Program-made: the position numbers and the translations under genes
Part shown: one piece after another, positions 1 to 8,610 of the stretch
Numbering within the stretch: position 1 is the first letter of the stretch
Layout of the letters: each line of letters starts with the position of its first letter
Source: an uncultured Alphaproteobacteria bacterium
Lineage (GTDB): Bacteria > Pseudomonadota > Alphaproteobacteria > SP197
Length of the DNA: 64,000 nt
Direction: 5' to 3'
Assembly: GCA_943787175.1 (NCBI GenBank)
Contig: CALSLK010000008.1
Location: 89,875-153,874, forward strand
Notes under the pieces: model-generated
Told to the model about the DNA's origin: nothing
The model's database searches: none
The model's input: the letters and a program-made list of their open reading frames with translations, nothing else

Positions 1-470
1 ATCTTGATGAGCTTCACGTTGATGCGCACATGCGCCGTCGGAATGGCAGCACCATCGAAGTACTCGGCCTGGAACTCACGCACTTCGGGCAGAAGGATGA
101 ACGTGCTTCGCAGGCCCGAAGACTGGCGGCCAACTGAAGAGATCATGCCTGAATTCTCGAAGGATTCGACAATCAGTCCCTGGACCATATCGGGAACCCG
201 ATCGGTCCAGTTGGCACGAGCATAGTACTGAACCTGTATTGGCGAGTTCATCAGGGCAATGCGCTGATTGTTCAGTGCTGCAGGTGCATAGGGCTGATCC
301 ACGGCGAGCTGAAAAGACACCGGCAGAAGGTCGTCACCAAACGTGCTCTTGGGCGTGAGCCAGAAGAGGTTGGGCGGGTTATCGGCCTGTGCAATCAGCT
401 GCGCGCAGCCACCCAGAAGCGATGTTGCTGCGACACCTGCGCAGCTTTTTAGAAACAAACGTCGTGTCAT
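1..470 (-). CDS. ABC transport auxiliary lipoprotein (partial, runs off the left edge)
   Basis: This is the last gene of the Mla/MCE operon and about 156 codons are visible. The start at 470 gives MTRRLFLKSC followed by a short hydrophobic stretch and the lipobox LLGGC near residue 22, so the product should be a lipoprotein. The visible body (VSFQLAVDQP, QVQYYARANWTDRVPDMVQGL) matches the family of periplasmic auxiliary lipoproteins that accompany MlaE/MlaF/MlaD-like transporters. Its start lies 13 bp past the stop of the MCE gene. The C-terminus lies outside the window. The role in lipid trafficking between the membranes is inferred from family and operon context. Confidence 0.82.
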   Translation of the reverse strand, partial: MTRRLFLKSCAGVAATSLLGGCAQLIAQADNPPNLFWLTPKSTFGDDLLPVSFQLAVDQPYAPAALNNQRIALMNSPIQVQYYARANWTDRVPDMVQGLIVESFENSGMISSVGRQSSGLRSTFILLPEVREFQAEYFDGAAIPTAHVRINVKLIK

Positions 471-483
471 GATGATCTCTGCC

Positions 484-1512
484 TCACTGGGCCTGATAGC
501 CGGACTGGTTGCCACCGAACAGGAAGGCGGCTGGATCACGTTCCAGCTGCACGGCGATCTGGGTTAGGGATGCGACCAGAGAACGGGCATCCGTGACAAG
601 CTGAGTAATTTCATAGAGCCCATTCTGCGCGAACTCGTTGATCGGCTCTTCGTTGTTCTGAAGGATCTGCTGGGCAGCCGTTGCGGCCCCCTTGATCGAC
701 GCCGCAGCAGACCTGAGGTCTGCCAGCGTCGCCTGAATGTTGGGCTCTGCATTGGTGATCGTCGTGTTGGCGCTATCGAGCGTCGTGCGCAGCGATTCCA
801 GAGTCTTGCTGGCATCAGCGATCAACGGAGCGATGTTGTCGCTCAGCTCAGTCGTCGCCTTGCTGATGTCGGCTGTGGTTTTCTGTACGTTCGCCAGGGT
901 TAACTGGGCATCGGTGATCAGCGCGCCGATAGCGTCCTTGTGCAGTGCGATTTCACCTGTGACGGTGCTGACATTGGCCAGAATATTGGTGACCGAAGCC
1001 CGGTTGTCGTCGCTCAGCATGGCAGAGGCGCGGTTCATCAGGGTGATCGCGGAATTGACCATTTCCGGCGCAGTAGCAAAGACTTCAGCCAGAGCAGAGT
1101 TTTCTGCTGTGATTACGGCAAACTCCTGTCCAGCCTTTGGTTTAAGCGCAGGCGCTGACTCACTGCCTCCGGTCAACTGAACATAGGCAACACCGGTGAT
1201 GCCCTGCATTTCGATCGAAGCCACCGTGTCGGTGCGCACCGGTGTTGTGGAATCGACCTGGATCGTGATCAGGATCTTGTCGATATCGTCGGGCGAAATC
1301 TCGATTTTGGTGACGTTACCTACAGGAATGCCACGGTAACTCACGGTCGCATCGGAACTCAGTCCTGTGACCGATCCGGCAAACAGGATGTGGTAATCGT
1401 CATACTTCACGTCACTGGAGAATTTGGCCAACCAGATCACGAACCCTGCAAGGGCAAGCATCATGATCAGGACAAAAGTGCCGACGAGGGTGTAGCTAGC
1501 GCGTGTTTCCAT
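484..1512 (-). CDS. MCE/MlaD-family lipid-transport protein
   Basis: A 342-aa protein with an N-terminal membrane anchor (about residues 5-28, LVGTFVLIMMLALAGFVIWL) followed by an MCE domain (about 35-115, with FAGSVTGLSSDATVSYRGIPVG). A long C-terminal stretch of heptad-like helices rich in Ala, Asn and Thr follows. MlaD relatives form rings that bind phospholipid and work with the MlaE permease and MlaF ATPase. The start METRASY at 1512 is chosen because it lies 4 bp after the ATPase stop; an upstream ATG would overlap the ATPase gene. The length is typical of alphaproteobacterial single-MCE proteins. The exact lipid substrate is unknown. Confidence 0.9.
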   Translation of the reverse strand: METRASYTLVGTFVLIMMLALAGFVIWLAKFSSDVKYDDYHILFAGSVTGLSSDATVSYRGIPVGNVTKIEISPDDIDKILITIQVDSTTPVRTDTVASIEMQGITGVAYVQLTGGSESAPALKPKAGQEFAVITAENSALAEVFATAPEMVNSAITLMNRASAMLSDDNRASVTNILANVSTVTGEIALHKDAIGALITDAQLTLANVQKTTADISKATTELSDNIAPLIADASKTLESLRTTLDSANTTITNAEPNIQATLADLRSAAASIKGAATAAQQILQNNEEPINEFAQNGLYEITQLVTDARSLVASLTQIAVQLERDPAAFLFGGNQSGYQAQ

Positions 1513-1516
1513 GATT

Positions 1517-2320
1517 TCAGCTGCCAAAGGCGGCGCGCGCACGCGGTCCGCGGAAATATTCCTGAATCCAGGGATGATCCAGTTTCAGGAGTTCGGGAAT
1601 AGTACCAACCACGACCTTCTTGTCGATAAGCACGGCGATACGGTCGCAAATCGCGATCAGGGAGTCCAGATCATGTGTCACCATGACCACGGTCAGTCCC
1701 AGGCTTTGCTGAAGGCTGCGAATGAGCTGGTCAAAGTTTGCCGCACCAATCGGATCGAGCCCCGCAGTCGGTTCATCAAGAAAGACAATGGCTGGATCCA
1801 GCGCCAGAGCGCGGGCCAGACCAGCGCGTTTGCGCATGCCGCCCGAAAGCTGACCAGGATACTTTGATCCGGCTTCCACCGGCAGGCCGACCATGGTCAC
1901 CTTGACCTTGGTGACCTCTTCCATCAGTCGGGGCGAGAGGTTGGTGTACTCCTTGAGCGGCACCATGATGTTTTCGGCCACAGTCAGCGAACTGAACAGC
2001 GCGCCATCCTGGAACAGCACACCCCAATGGCTGCGTAACTCCTTGGACTGGGCGTTATCAAGCGCGCGGGTATCGCGCCCCAGCACCTCGATTGTGCCGG
2101 CTTGCGGCTCGCGCAGGCCGATGATGGTTCGCATCAGAACCGATTTTCCGGTTCCCGACCCGCCCACAACGCCCAGCACCTCGCCACGACGCACATCCAG
2201 ATCTACACCATCGTGGACAGTCTGGGGGCCAAATCGGTTCACGACACCGCGCAACCGGATGACCGCATCATCTTCGACACGCGCCTCCAGGGTTGGTTCC
2301 AGTCGTGCGGGTTGCGCCAT
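1517..2320 (-). CDS. MlaF-like ABC transporter ATP-binding protein
   Basis: A 267-aa ABC ATPase. Walker A is GGSGTGKS, the signature is LSGGMRKR, Walker B is AIVFLDEPTAGLDP and the switch histidine is in MVTHD. The signature variant LSGGM(R/K)KR is characteristic of the MlaF subfamily that energises lipid transport. The start at 2320 (MAQPARLEP) lies 5 bp downstream of the permease stop; the reading frame stays open further upstream but that part overlaps the permease gene. It is the second gene of the permease-ATPase-MCE-lipoprotein operon. The protein is cytoplasmic, bound to the inner-membrane permease. Confidence 0.93.
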   Translation of the reverse strand: MAQPARLEPTLEARVEDDAVIRLRGVVNRFGPQTVHDGVDLDVRRGEVLGVVGGSGTGKSVLMRTIIGLREPQAGTIEVLGRDTRALDNAQSKELRSHWGVLFQDGALFSSLTVAENIMVPLKEYTNLSPRLMEEVTKVKVTMVGLPVEAGSKYPGQLSGGMRKRAGLARALALDPAIVFLDEPTAGLDPIGAANFDQLIRSLQQSLGLTVVMVTHDLDSLIAICDRIAVLIDKKVVVGTIPELLKLDHPWIQEYFRGPRARAAFGS

Positions 2321-2325
2321 GATTG

Positions 2326-3456
2326 TCAGATTCCGATGAACGAGAAGATGACCGAAAAGACGGCGTCGATCACGATGACAAGAAAGATCGACTGCACGAC
2401 TGCGCGGGTTGTCATACGACCCACGCTTTCCGCGCTGCCTTCTACCTTCAAACCGTTGTAACAACCCACCAGGGCAATGGCGAACGCGAAGACGGGCGCC
2501 TTGATGATGCCGACCCAGAACGACCACATTGGCACGGCGCTCTGCAACTGGGTCAGGAACTGCCCGATGGAGAGGTCGAGAGAGATAACAGCCATCAGCG
2601 CGCCGCCCACCAGACCCGCCATGTCGGCATAAAAACCCAGCAGCGGCATGACCAGGATCAGGGCGATGGTTCGTGGCAGGACCAGCAGTTCGATCGGGTT
2701 GATGCCCAGCGCGCGCATGGCGTCGACTTCTTCGTTGACCTTCATGGTGCCGATCTGTGCGGCAAAGGCGCTGCCGGACCGGCCTGCGATGATGATTGCG
2801 GTCATCAGGATACCGGTTTCACGCAGGAACGAGATACCCAGCAGGTTAACCGTAAAGATCTCCGCGCCGAAACGACGAAGCTGATCAGCACCCTGAAACG
2901 TCAGGACGACACCCACCAGGAAGGTTAGCAGGCCGACGATTGGCATGGCATTGATGCCGACCTGTTCCATGTGACTGACGATCGATGTGAATTTTAGCCT
3001 GCGTGGTCGCAGCAGTGCTCCCGCTGCGGTCAGCATCATCTCGCCAAAGAAGGCGAGCATGGCTTTGGTCTCCAGCCACATCTGGTAGCTTTGATAGCCG
3101 GTTCTGTCGGTCAGCCTTCGGAAGGGGTGGAACTTCTGAAGGTTCATTGGCGGCTGCTCTTCACATTCGACAATGTGATGGAACAGGCCTTCATGGCTGT
3201 CGCCGACATGGGAGAATTCTGCCTGGAAGCCTTCGCCCTTCAGGCGCTCACGAAGGCGGAACAGCACCCATGCACCTGCGGTATCAAGCAGGCCGACATT
3301 CCTAAGGTCGATGGAAACCGATTGGCCCGAGGACGGCGCAATGGCACGAACCTGCTTATCAAGACCCGATATGGTGGCAAGCGTCCATGTGCCGCTGGCA
3401 TCAACAATCAGATTGCTGCCATCGGGCCGCGTTTCTATGTTCCCGGCAAGACTCAT
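2326..3456 (-). CDS. MlaE-family permease with N-terminal STAS domain
   Basis: A 376-aa protein. Residues about 10-100 look like a STAS domain (SIDLRNVGLLDTAGAWVLFRL), and residues about 130-376 form an MlaE permease with several membrane segments and the family motif EVDAMRALGINPIELLVLPR. In gammaproteobacterial Mla systems the STAS protein (MlaB) is separate; a fused STAS-MlaE arrangement is known in other bacteria. It is the first gene of the operon. The start at 3456 (MSLAGN) is preferred; an in-frame ATG six codons upstream is possible. The product is the inner-membrane channel component for glycerophospholipid transport, inferred from family. Confidence 0.9.
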   Translation of the reverse strand: MSLAGNIETRPDGSNLIVDASGTWTLATISGLDKQVRAIAPSSGQSVSIDLRNVGLLDTAGAWVLFRLRERLKGEGFQAEFSHVGDSHEGLFHHIVECEEQPPMNLQKFHPFRRLTDRTGYQSYQMWLETKAMLAFFGEMMLTAAGALLRPRRLKFTSIVSHMEQVGINAMPIVGLLTFLVGVVLTFQGADQLRRFGAEIFTVNLLGISFLRETGILMTAIIIAGRSGSAFAAQIGTMKVNEEVDAMRALGINPIELLVLPRTIALILVMPLLGFYADMAGLVGGALMAVISLDLSIGQFLTQLQSAVPMWSFWVGIIKAPVFAFAIALVGCYNGLKVEGSAESVGRMTTRAVVQSIFLVIVIDAVFSVIFSFIGI

Positions 3457-3543
3457 GAATGCAAAACTTCCCAACGCTTGAATTCGCGCGACACCTTAGA
3501 ACGATGCGCGGGTCGTTTGCGAGCCCCAATCTGCCTGCCGGGA

Positions 3544-4758
3544 TCAATCATAGAGACTCCGGTAATGCGAACTGGGAGCTTGGCTGACCGCCTCGCGCAA
3601 CCAGACCTCATCACAGGCACGCGTGGCAAATCTGTCAGGCGCATAGGGTGCTGGATCGAATTTGGGCGTTGGAGATTCGAGGATGGCATCTGTGATGACG
3701 TGTCCGGCCAGCGCAGAATAGGTCACACCGCCTGAATTCATGGCGCTGGCTACATGAAGGCCCTCGATGTTGCCGTAAGCGCCCAGTAGAGGCTCACCAT
3801 CGGGTGTAAAGGTTTCGGGTCCGTTGACGAAACGTCGGATTTCGGCTGTCTGCAGGCTTGGGAAAAGCCAGGCAGCCTGTTCGGCATAGGGTGCAAACTG
3901 GTTCCAGTTATCATCCAGCAGGGAAAACGAAAAATCGTCTGGCGGCGCACCGTGCGGTCCGGTGAGTGTGATGGCGTTGTCATCAAAACATCCAAACAAC
4001 AGGTCGCCGACTTCTTCACGGCCATAGACCGCGGCATCGGGTGAAACAAAGGACGGTGTCGAACGGTCCAGCCGTTTGTTGGTGCGTGCGATGACATAAA
4101 AATGCTCACACCCCCATTGCGGCAAAAGCAATCCCAGCTTGGAAAGCAGCCGACGTGACCAAAGCCCGCAACACACCACCATGGTATCGACTGCGAGGTC
4201 TCCGTTGGTTGTCTTGAGACCGGCAACACGACCATTTCGCAATTCAATATCCGTGACGGAACATCCCTCACTGATGGTCACGCCGCGTCGACGTGCTGCC
4301 TTGGCATAAGCAGCCGTGATGTCGGCAGGATTGAGGCGACCGGACATGCCGTTGAACCATGCACCAGCCAGCGCATCTGCATCCAGAAGAGGGTGACGAC
4401 CGGCTGCTTCTTGGGGATCAAGCATGGCATGCACGAAGCGTCGGGCTTCGGCCGCCGCCGCCATCGGGCGAAAGGAATCCAGGGTCGCATCCTTGCTGGC
4501 AAGGAACAGACGTCCCGTCTGAAGCCAGCCAACTTCCTGATCTGACTCTTTCTCGACCTCGGGAATGGTTTCGATCATGGTTAGAATAGCGTCGTGGCCA
4601 GGAATCCAATTGATGTTTCCAGCCGAATGCCAGGTCGTTCCCGATCCCAGCTGATCGCGTTCCAGAAGCACGATCTCTCCAGCATCGCGCTGTGCCAGAT
4701 GCCAGGCCACGCTGGTTCCAACGACACCGCCACCAATAACCGCAATCTTGCGTTTCAT
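3544..4758 (-). CDS. FAD-dependent amine oxidoreductase (DAO family)
   Basis: A 404-aa protein starting MKRKIAVIGGGVVGTSVAWHL, a Rossmann GxGxxG dinucleotide-binding motif directly at the N-terminus. The rest fits the D-amino-acid oxidase/sarcosine and dimethylglycine dehydrogenase group (GSGTTWHSAGN, LEAGCS-like region, VNGPETFTPDGEPLLG, SGGVTYSALAGHV). It lacks the C-terminal folate-binding GcvT domain of full-length dimethylglycine dehydrogenases. The start at 4758 is supported by a GGAG box seven bases upstream; the open frame continues further but without family resemblance. It is transcribed away from the DUF1636 gene. The substrate (an N-methylated amino acid or glycine-type amine) is not resolvable. 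Confidence 0.85.
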   Translation of the reverse strand: MKRKIAVIGGGVVGTSVAWHLAQRDAGEIVLLERDQLGSGTTWHSAGNINWIPGHDAILTMIETIPEVEKESDQEVGWLQTGRLFLASKDATLDSFRPMAAAAEARRFVHAMLDPQEAAGRHPLLDADALAGAWFNGMSGRLNPADITAAYAKAARRRGVTISEGCSVTDIELRNGRVAGLKTTNGDLAVDTMVVCCGLWSRRLLSKLGLLLPQWGCEHFYVIARTNKRLDRSTPSFVSPDAAVYGREEVGDLLFGCFDDNAITLTGPHGAPPDDFSFSLLDDNWNQFAPYAEQAAWLFPSLQTAEIRRFVNGPETFTPDGEPLLGAYGNIEGLHVASAMNSGGVTYSALAGHVITDAILESPTPKFDPAPYAPDRFATRACDEVWLREAVSQAPSSHYRSLYD

Positions 4759-4869
4759 GTAGATCTCCTTCCCCACAACAAGAATCAACATTTCCGTGCG
4801 CGGTGCAATCCTCCTTGCAGACAGGCTGCAGCTTGTGCAGCATCGCCGCCGTTGGTCAGGGAGCCTGAA

Positions 4870-5289
4870 GTGCGGGAACGAAGCGAGCGACGTGGGCGCA
4901 GCCTGCCGGCAACCTTGCGCATCTGCGTGACCTGCCGATGGCAGGGTCAGGATGTCATGGATGACGAACGGACCCGTCCGGGCCAGCGCCTTCATGATCT
5001 GGTCAAGGCAGAGGCCGGGCCTGAGAAGGCCGCCAGGGTCCAGGAGATTGTTTGCCTGACCCATTGCATGAACGCCTGCAACGCGGTGGCCATGCAGCGC
5101 GGCAAGACTCCCATGCTGATGACACGAATGGCTCCGACCCCAGAAACCGCGCGTGCCATGCTGGAGATGCTTGATCTGTTCGACGCTTCTGAAGATGGCA
5201 CTGTTTCTGAAGACCAGGTACCAGATGCAATCCCGCAGGCCCGTCCACTGATTCCTGCCGGCGCCATGCGTTCCAGGAACCGTTCATGA
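4870..5289 (+). CDS. DUF1636 family putative metal-binding protein
   Basis: A protein of roughly 125-139 aa whose core begins LRICVTCRWQGQ and includes CLTHCMNACNAVAM, giving four to five conserved cysteines as in DUF1636, a small family often called predicted metal-binding proteins. The start is uncertain: GTG at 4870 is used here, and a TTG at 4915 would place the CxxC motif at the very N-terminus as in many relatives. Its TGA overlaps the ATG of the following molybdoenzyme gene (ATGA), so the two are probably translationally coupled. A role in metal or Fe-S handling for that enzyme is an inference from this coupling only. Confidence 0.72.
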   Translation: MRERSERRGRSLPATLRICVTCRWQGQDVMDDERTRPGQRLHDLVKAEAGPEKAARVQEIVCLTHCMNACNAVAMQRGKTPMLMTRMAPTPETARAMLEMLDLFDASEDGTVSEDQVPDAIPQARPLIPAGAMRSRNRS

Positions 5290-7634
5290 CCGGACAGGGG
5301 CCAGGTACCCGGGCATTGCGCAAGGAAGACAGGCGGTTTCTCACCGGTCAGGGAAACTATGTCGGAGATCTTGCCGTTCCCGGCATGCTGCACATGGTGA
5401 TCGTGCGGTCCGACCACGCTCATGGTCACCTGCGTGGCGTTGATCTTTCCCAGGCACGCGATGCACCCGGCGTTGTTGCGGTGCACGATGGACCTTCGCT
5501 CAAGGCCATGGGGATCGGTGATCTTGCCTGCCTGCGCATGATCAAGGGACGCGGTGGCGAATTGCCTGCAGCTTTGCCGCGTGCGCCGCTGGCTGTTGAC
5601 CGTGTGCGTTACGTTGGCGAACCCATTGCAGTGGTTGTTGCCCGGTCGCTGGATGATGCCGAAAGTGCAGCAGATCTGATCACGGCCGATATTGACCCTA
5701 TGCCTGCTGTCACAGGTCTGCGAGCGGCGCTCGAAGATGATGCGCCGGTTCTGTGGGGTGAACTCGAATCGAACAGCTACTTCACCTTCGACTGGGGCAA
5801 TGCCGAAGAAACCGGACGTGCCTTTTCCAGGGCTGAGCATGTTGTCAGTCTGGACCTCGTGAATTCGCGGGTCATTCCCAATCCCATCGAACCGCGTGTC
5901 TGTGTCGCATTGCCTGAAGGCAACCGGCTGACCCTTCATGCCAGCCATCAGAAGCCCCACGATCTGGTCAAGATGATGGCGCCGGTGATTGGCCTCGATC
6001 CCGCAGCCATGCGGGTTGTTTCACCCGATGTCGGTGGCGGGTTCGGCGCTAAGCTGTTCCTTTATCCCGAGGAGACCGTTGCCTCGTTCCTGGCAATGAA
6101 CCTGCAGCAACCGGTTCGCTGGGCTGGTAGCCGCAGTGACGCGATGCTGGGCGACGCCCATGCCCGCGACCACGAAACCCATGCCGAGCTGGCGCTGGAC
6201 AAGGATGGCCGCTTTCTGGCCATGCGCGCTGACGTGCTTGCTGCCATGGGTGGAGCCGTGAGCTCGTTTGCACCAGCCATTCCAACGTGGTACTTCGCGC
6301 CAGCCTGTACAGGCGTTTACAAGATTCCTGCGATGGCCGTCACGGTCCAAGGCGTGTTCTCCAATACCGCGCCGGTTGACGCCTATCGTGGTGCCGGACG
6401 ACCAGAAGCGGCCTATGTCATCGAGCGTCTGGTCGATATCGCTGCAAGCAGGCTGGGTCTGGATCGTGCAGAAATTCGCCGACGCAACATGATCGGGCCC
6501 GGGGACATGCCGTTCATCACGGCGGGGCGACTCAAACTCGATACCGGTGACTTTCCTCATGCTCTGGAATCTGCGCTTGAACATGGCGACTTCATTTCGT
6601 TCAGCGAACGTAAGTCGGCCAGCCTGAGCCGAGGCAAGCTGCGCGGCCTGGGCATTGCTTCCTGGTTTGAACCCAGTGCCGGTGGTCGTCCGGTCAACCC
6701 GGATGGGTCCGGTGGCGGGCAGGGCGGTCATGAATATGCCCGCCTGCGCGTGCACCCTGATGGCACGGCAACGCTGCAGGTTGGCACCCACAATCATGGC
6801 CAGGGGCACGAGACGACCTATGCCCAGATCGTTGCCGCGCGGCTTGGCGTGCCGCTTGACGCAATCAATGTGCGAAATGGTGATACCGAAGAGGTGAGCT
6901 ATGGCGAAGGCTCCTTTGGATCGCGCGGCATTCATCTTGCCGGCAACGCCGCCGCAGCCGCTGCCGACAAGGTTATCGTAAAGGGGCGCAAGATCGCTGC
7001 GCAGATGCTCGAAGCCTCCTTTGAGGATATCGAACTGGTCGATGGCACCTTCAGCGTTGTCGGTACGGACCGCAGCCTCTCGTTCCCGCAGGTCGCGCGG
7101 TCGGCCTATGGCGGCTTCTCGGCGCCCGAAGAGGGTCTTGAGCCGGGACTGGATGAGCACGCCTTTTATGTCGGCCACGGCTCGACCTTTCCTGGCGGCT
7201 GTCATCTTGCCGAGATCGAGATCGATCCCGAAACCGGGGTCCTGAAACTGGAACGTTATGTCGTTGCCGATGATGTAGGCGTTGCCGTCAATCCCACCGT
7301 TGTTGAAGGCCAGATCCATGGCGGTGTGACCCAGGGCCTGGGTCAGGTGATGCTGGAGGCAACGCATTACGACGAAAGCGGCCAGCTGCTGACGGCTTCG
7401 TTCATGGATTACACCATGCCGCGGGCCGACGACCTGCCGGCCTTTGATCTCAAACTCTTCGAGACGCCGTGCACGACAAACCCCTTGGGCGTGAAAGGCG
7501 CGGGTGAGGCGGGCTGTGTTCCCGCTCCATGCGTGATCATCAGCGCTGTGGCCGACGCATTGGGGGTCGAACACATCGACATGCCGGTGACATCTCAGAC
7601 ACTCTGGCGCGCGCTGCGCCGCGCTGCGGCATAG
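5286..7634 (+). CDS. Xanthine dehydrogenase/CoxL-family molybdopterin-binding subunit
   Basis: A 782-aa large subunit of the molybdenum hydroxylase family. It has an N-terminal a/b hammerhead domain (GTRALRKEDRRFLTGQGNYV, VGEPIAVVVA) and the Moco-binding domains (DVGGGFGAKLFLYPEE, AYRGAGRPEAAYV, THNHGQGHETTYAQI, GSFGSRGIHLAG). The C-terminal GVKGAGEAGC holds the catalytic Glu region. The loop AYRGAGR matches CoxL-like type II proteins rather than true CO dehydrogenase (AYRCSFR). The FAD- and 2Fe-2S-binding small subunits that normally sit beside it are absent; only DUF1636 precedes it and a transporter follows 6 bp later. The substrate is unknown; an N-heterocycle or aldehyde is plausible. 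Confidence 0.92.
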   Translation: MTGQGPGTRALRKEDRRFLTGQGNYVGDLAVPGMLHMVIVRSDHAHGHLRGVDLSQARDAPGVVAVHDGPSLKAMGIGDLACLRMIKGRGGELPAALPRAPLAVDRVRYVGEPIAVVVARSLDDAESAADLITADIDPMPAVTGLRAALEDDAPVLWGELESNSYFTFDWGNAEETGRAFSRAEHVVSLDLVNSRVIPNPIEPRVCVALPEGNRLTLHASHQKPHDLVKMMAPVIGLDPAAMRVVSPDVGGGFGAKLFLYPEETVASFLAMNLQQPVRWAGSRSDAMLGDAHARDHETHAELALDKDGRFLAMRADVLAAMGGAVSSFAPAIPTWYFAPACTGVYKIPAMAVTVQGVFSNTAPVDAYRGAGRPEAAYVIERLVDIAASRLGLDRAEIRRRNMIGPGDMPFITAGRLKLDTGDFPHALESALEHGDFISFSERKSASLSRGKLRGLGIASWFEPSAGGRPVNPDGSGGGQGGHEYARLRVHPDGTATLQVGTHNHGQGHETTYAQIVAARLGVPLDAINVRNGDTEEVSYGEGSFGSRGIHLAGNAAAAAADKVIVKGRKIAAQMLEASFEDIELVDGTFSVVGTDRSLSFPQVARSAYGGFSAPEEGLEPGLDEHAFYVGHGSTFPGGCHLAEIEIDPETGVLKLERYVVADDVGVAVNPTVVEGQIHGGVTQGLGQVMLEATHYDESGQLLTASFMDYTMPRADDLPAFDLKLFETPCTTNPLGVKGAGEAGCVPAPCVIISAVADALGVEHIDMPVTSQTLWRALRRAAA

Positions 7635-7640
7635 GCAGAA

Positions 7641-8483
7641 ATGGGTCCGCTCGCCGCCGCGCTAGCGCTCTCGGCGGCAGTCCTTCACGCGTCCTGGAAC
7701 ACGCTGCTCAAGGCCAACCCTGACCGTTTCGCCACCTTGGCGATGATCGGCGCGTTTGGGCTGATCGGTGGTCCGATCCTGATTGCTATCGGCGGCCATC
7801 CATCGGCCGACGCGATCCCGTTTCTGGCGCTCTCCTTTGTCGTCCACATTGGCTACAACACGTTTCTGTTGTTTGCCTACCGCGTGGCCGATCTCAGTCA
7901 TGCCTATCCGTTGGCACGCGGTTCCGCACCTCTGTTGGCGACTCTTGGTGGTGTCTTCCTGGCGGGTGATCACATCAGCGCCATGTCGGCAGCAGGCATC
8001 CTGGTAATTTGTCTTGGTATCGTCGCAATCTCTATGCAGTTCAACGTGCGGGAACTGGGCTGGAGCGGTCTTGGCTGGCCGCTGGCTACGGGGCTGATGA
8101 TCTCTGGCTACACTGTTGTCGACGGCATGGGCGTTCGCGTGGCGGGAAGCCCGTTGGGTTACATCGGCTGGCTTTTCATCATTGACGGTTTGCCCTTCGT
8201 GATCTGGTGCCTGGTGCGCGAACGCGGCTTGGGCGTGCGGCGGCTGGCCAGGGTCTGGAAAGTCGGGTTCCTGGGTGGATTCATGGGCCTGGCGGCCTAT
8301 GGCATGGTCATCTATGCCATGAGCTTTGCAGCTATCGGCGCCGTCGCGGCCATGCGCGAGACCAGCGTGATCCTGGCGGCCCTGTTTGGTACCTATCTGC
8401 TTAAGGAACCGTTTGGTGGAAGACGGATCGCGGCTTCGGTTGTGGTCGTTGGTGGTGTGGCCTTGCTCTACTTGGGACGATAG
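7641..8483 (+). CDS. DMT-superfamily transporter (EamA-type)
   Basis: A 280-aa integral membrane protein with about ten hydrophobic segments in two EamA-like halves. It starts MGPLAAALALSAAVLHASWNTLLK and includes DLSHAYPLARGSAPLLATLGG and MRETSVILAALFGTYLLKEPFGG, which are typical drug/metabolite transporter signatures. It begins 6 bp after the molybdoenzyme stop, so it probably belongs to the same transcript and may import or export that enzyme's substrate or product; this is inference from position. The substrate cannot be predicted from sequence. Confidence 0.88.
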   Translation: MGPLAAALALSAAVLHASWNTLLKANPDRFATLAMIGAFGLIGGPILIAIGGHPSADAIPFLALSFVVHIGYNTFLLFAYRVADLSHAYPLARGSAPLLATLGGVFLAGDHISAMSAAGILVICLGIVAISMQFNVRELGWSGLGWPLATGLMISGYTVVDGMGVRVAGSPLGYIGWLFIIDGLPFVIWCLVRERGLGVRRLARVWKVGFLGGFMGLAAYGMVIYAMSFAAIGAVAAMRETSVILAALFGTYLLKEPFGGRRIAASVVVVGGVALLYLGR

Positions 8484-8502
8484 CTGATTTACAGAATGCA
8501 AT

Positions 8503-8517
8503 TGCGAAGTATTCGCA
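8503..8517. promoter_or_regulatory. Perfect dyad upstream of the AOR operon
   Basis: TGCGAA-GTA-TTCGCA is a perfect 6-3-6 inverted repeat about 95 bp upstream of the polyferredoxin start, in the 127-bp gap after the transporter gene. Its size and place fit an operator for a dimeric regulator of the aldehyde ferredoxin oxidoreductase operon. No regulator gene adjoins it, and the binding protein is unknown. Confidence 0.35.
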
Positions 8518-8610
8518 CTAATACTTGATGGATTGACCTCTACCAATTTCCGAACCTTGTCACTATCATGTCCTTCAACCGCAAGATCAGCGGAAAAGGG
8601 GAGGGCAATC

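Noticed and set aside
4770..4915. Possible cobalamin or SAM-IV type riboswitch before the DUF1636 gene
   Set aside because: GGTCAGG-GAG-CCTGA and CTGCCGGCAACC resemble 3' pieces of such riboswitches, but the conserved internal boxes are not present in order and the region may already be coding. An Infernal search would decide.
6021..7574. 517-codon antisense frame over the molybdoenzyme gene
   Set aside because: Its product is low in recognisable motifs and lies wholly within a confidently identified CoxL-family gene.
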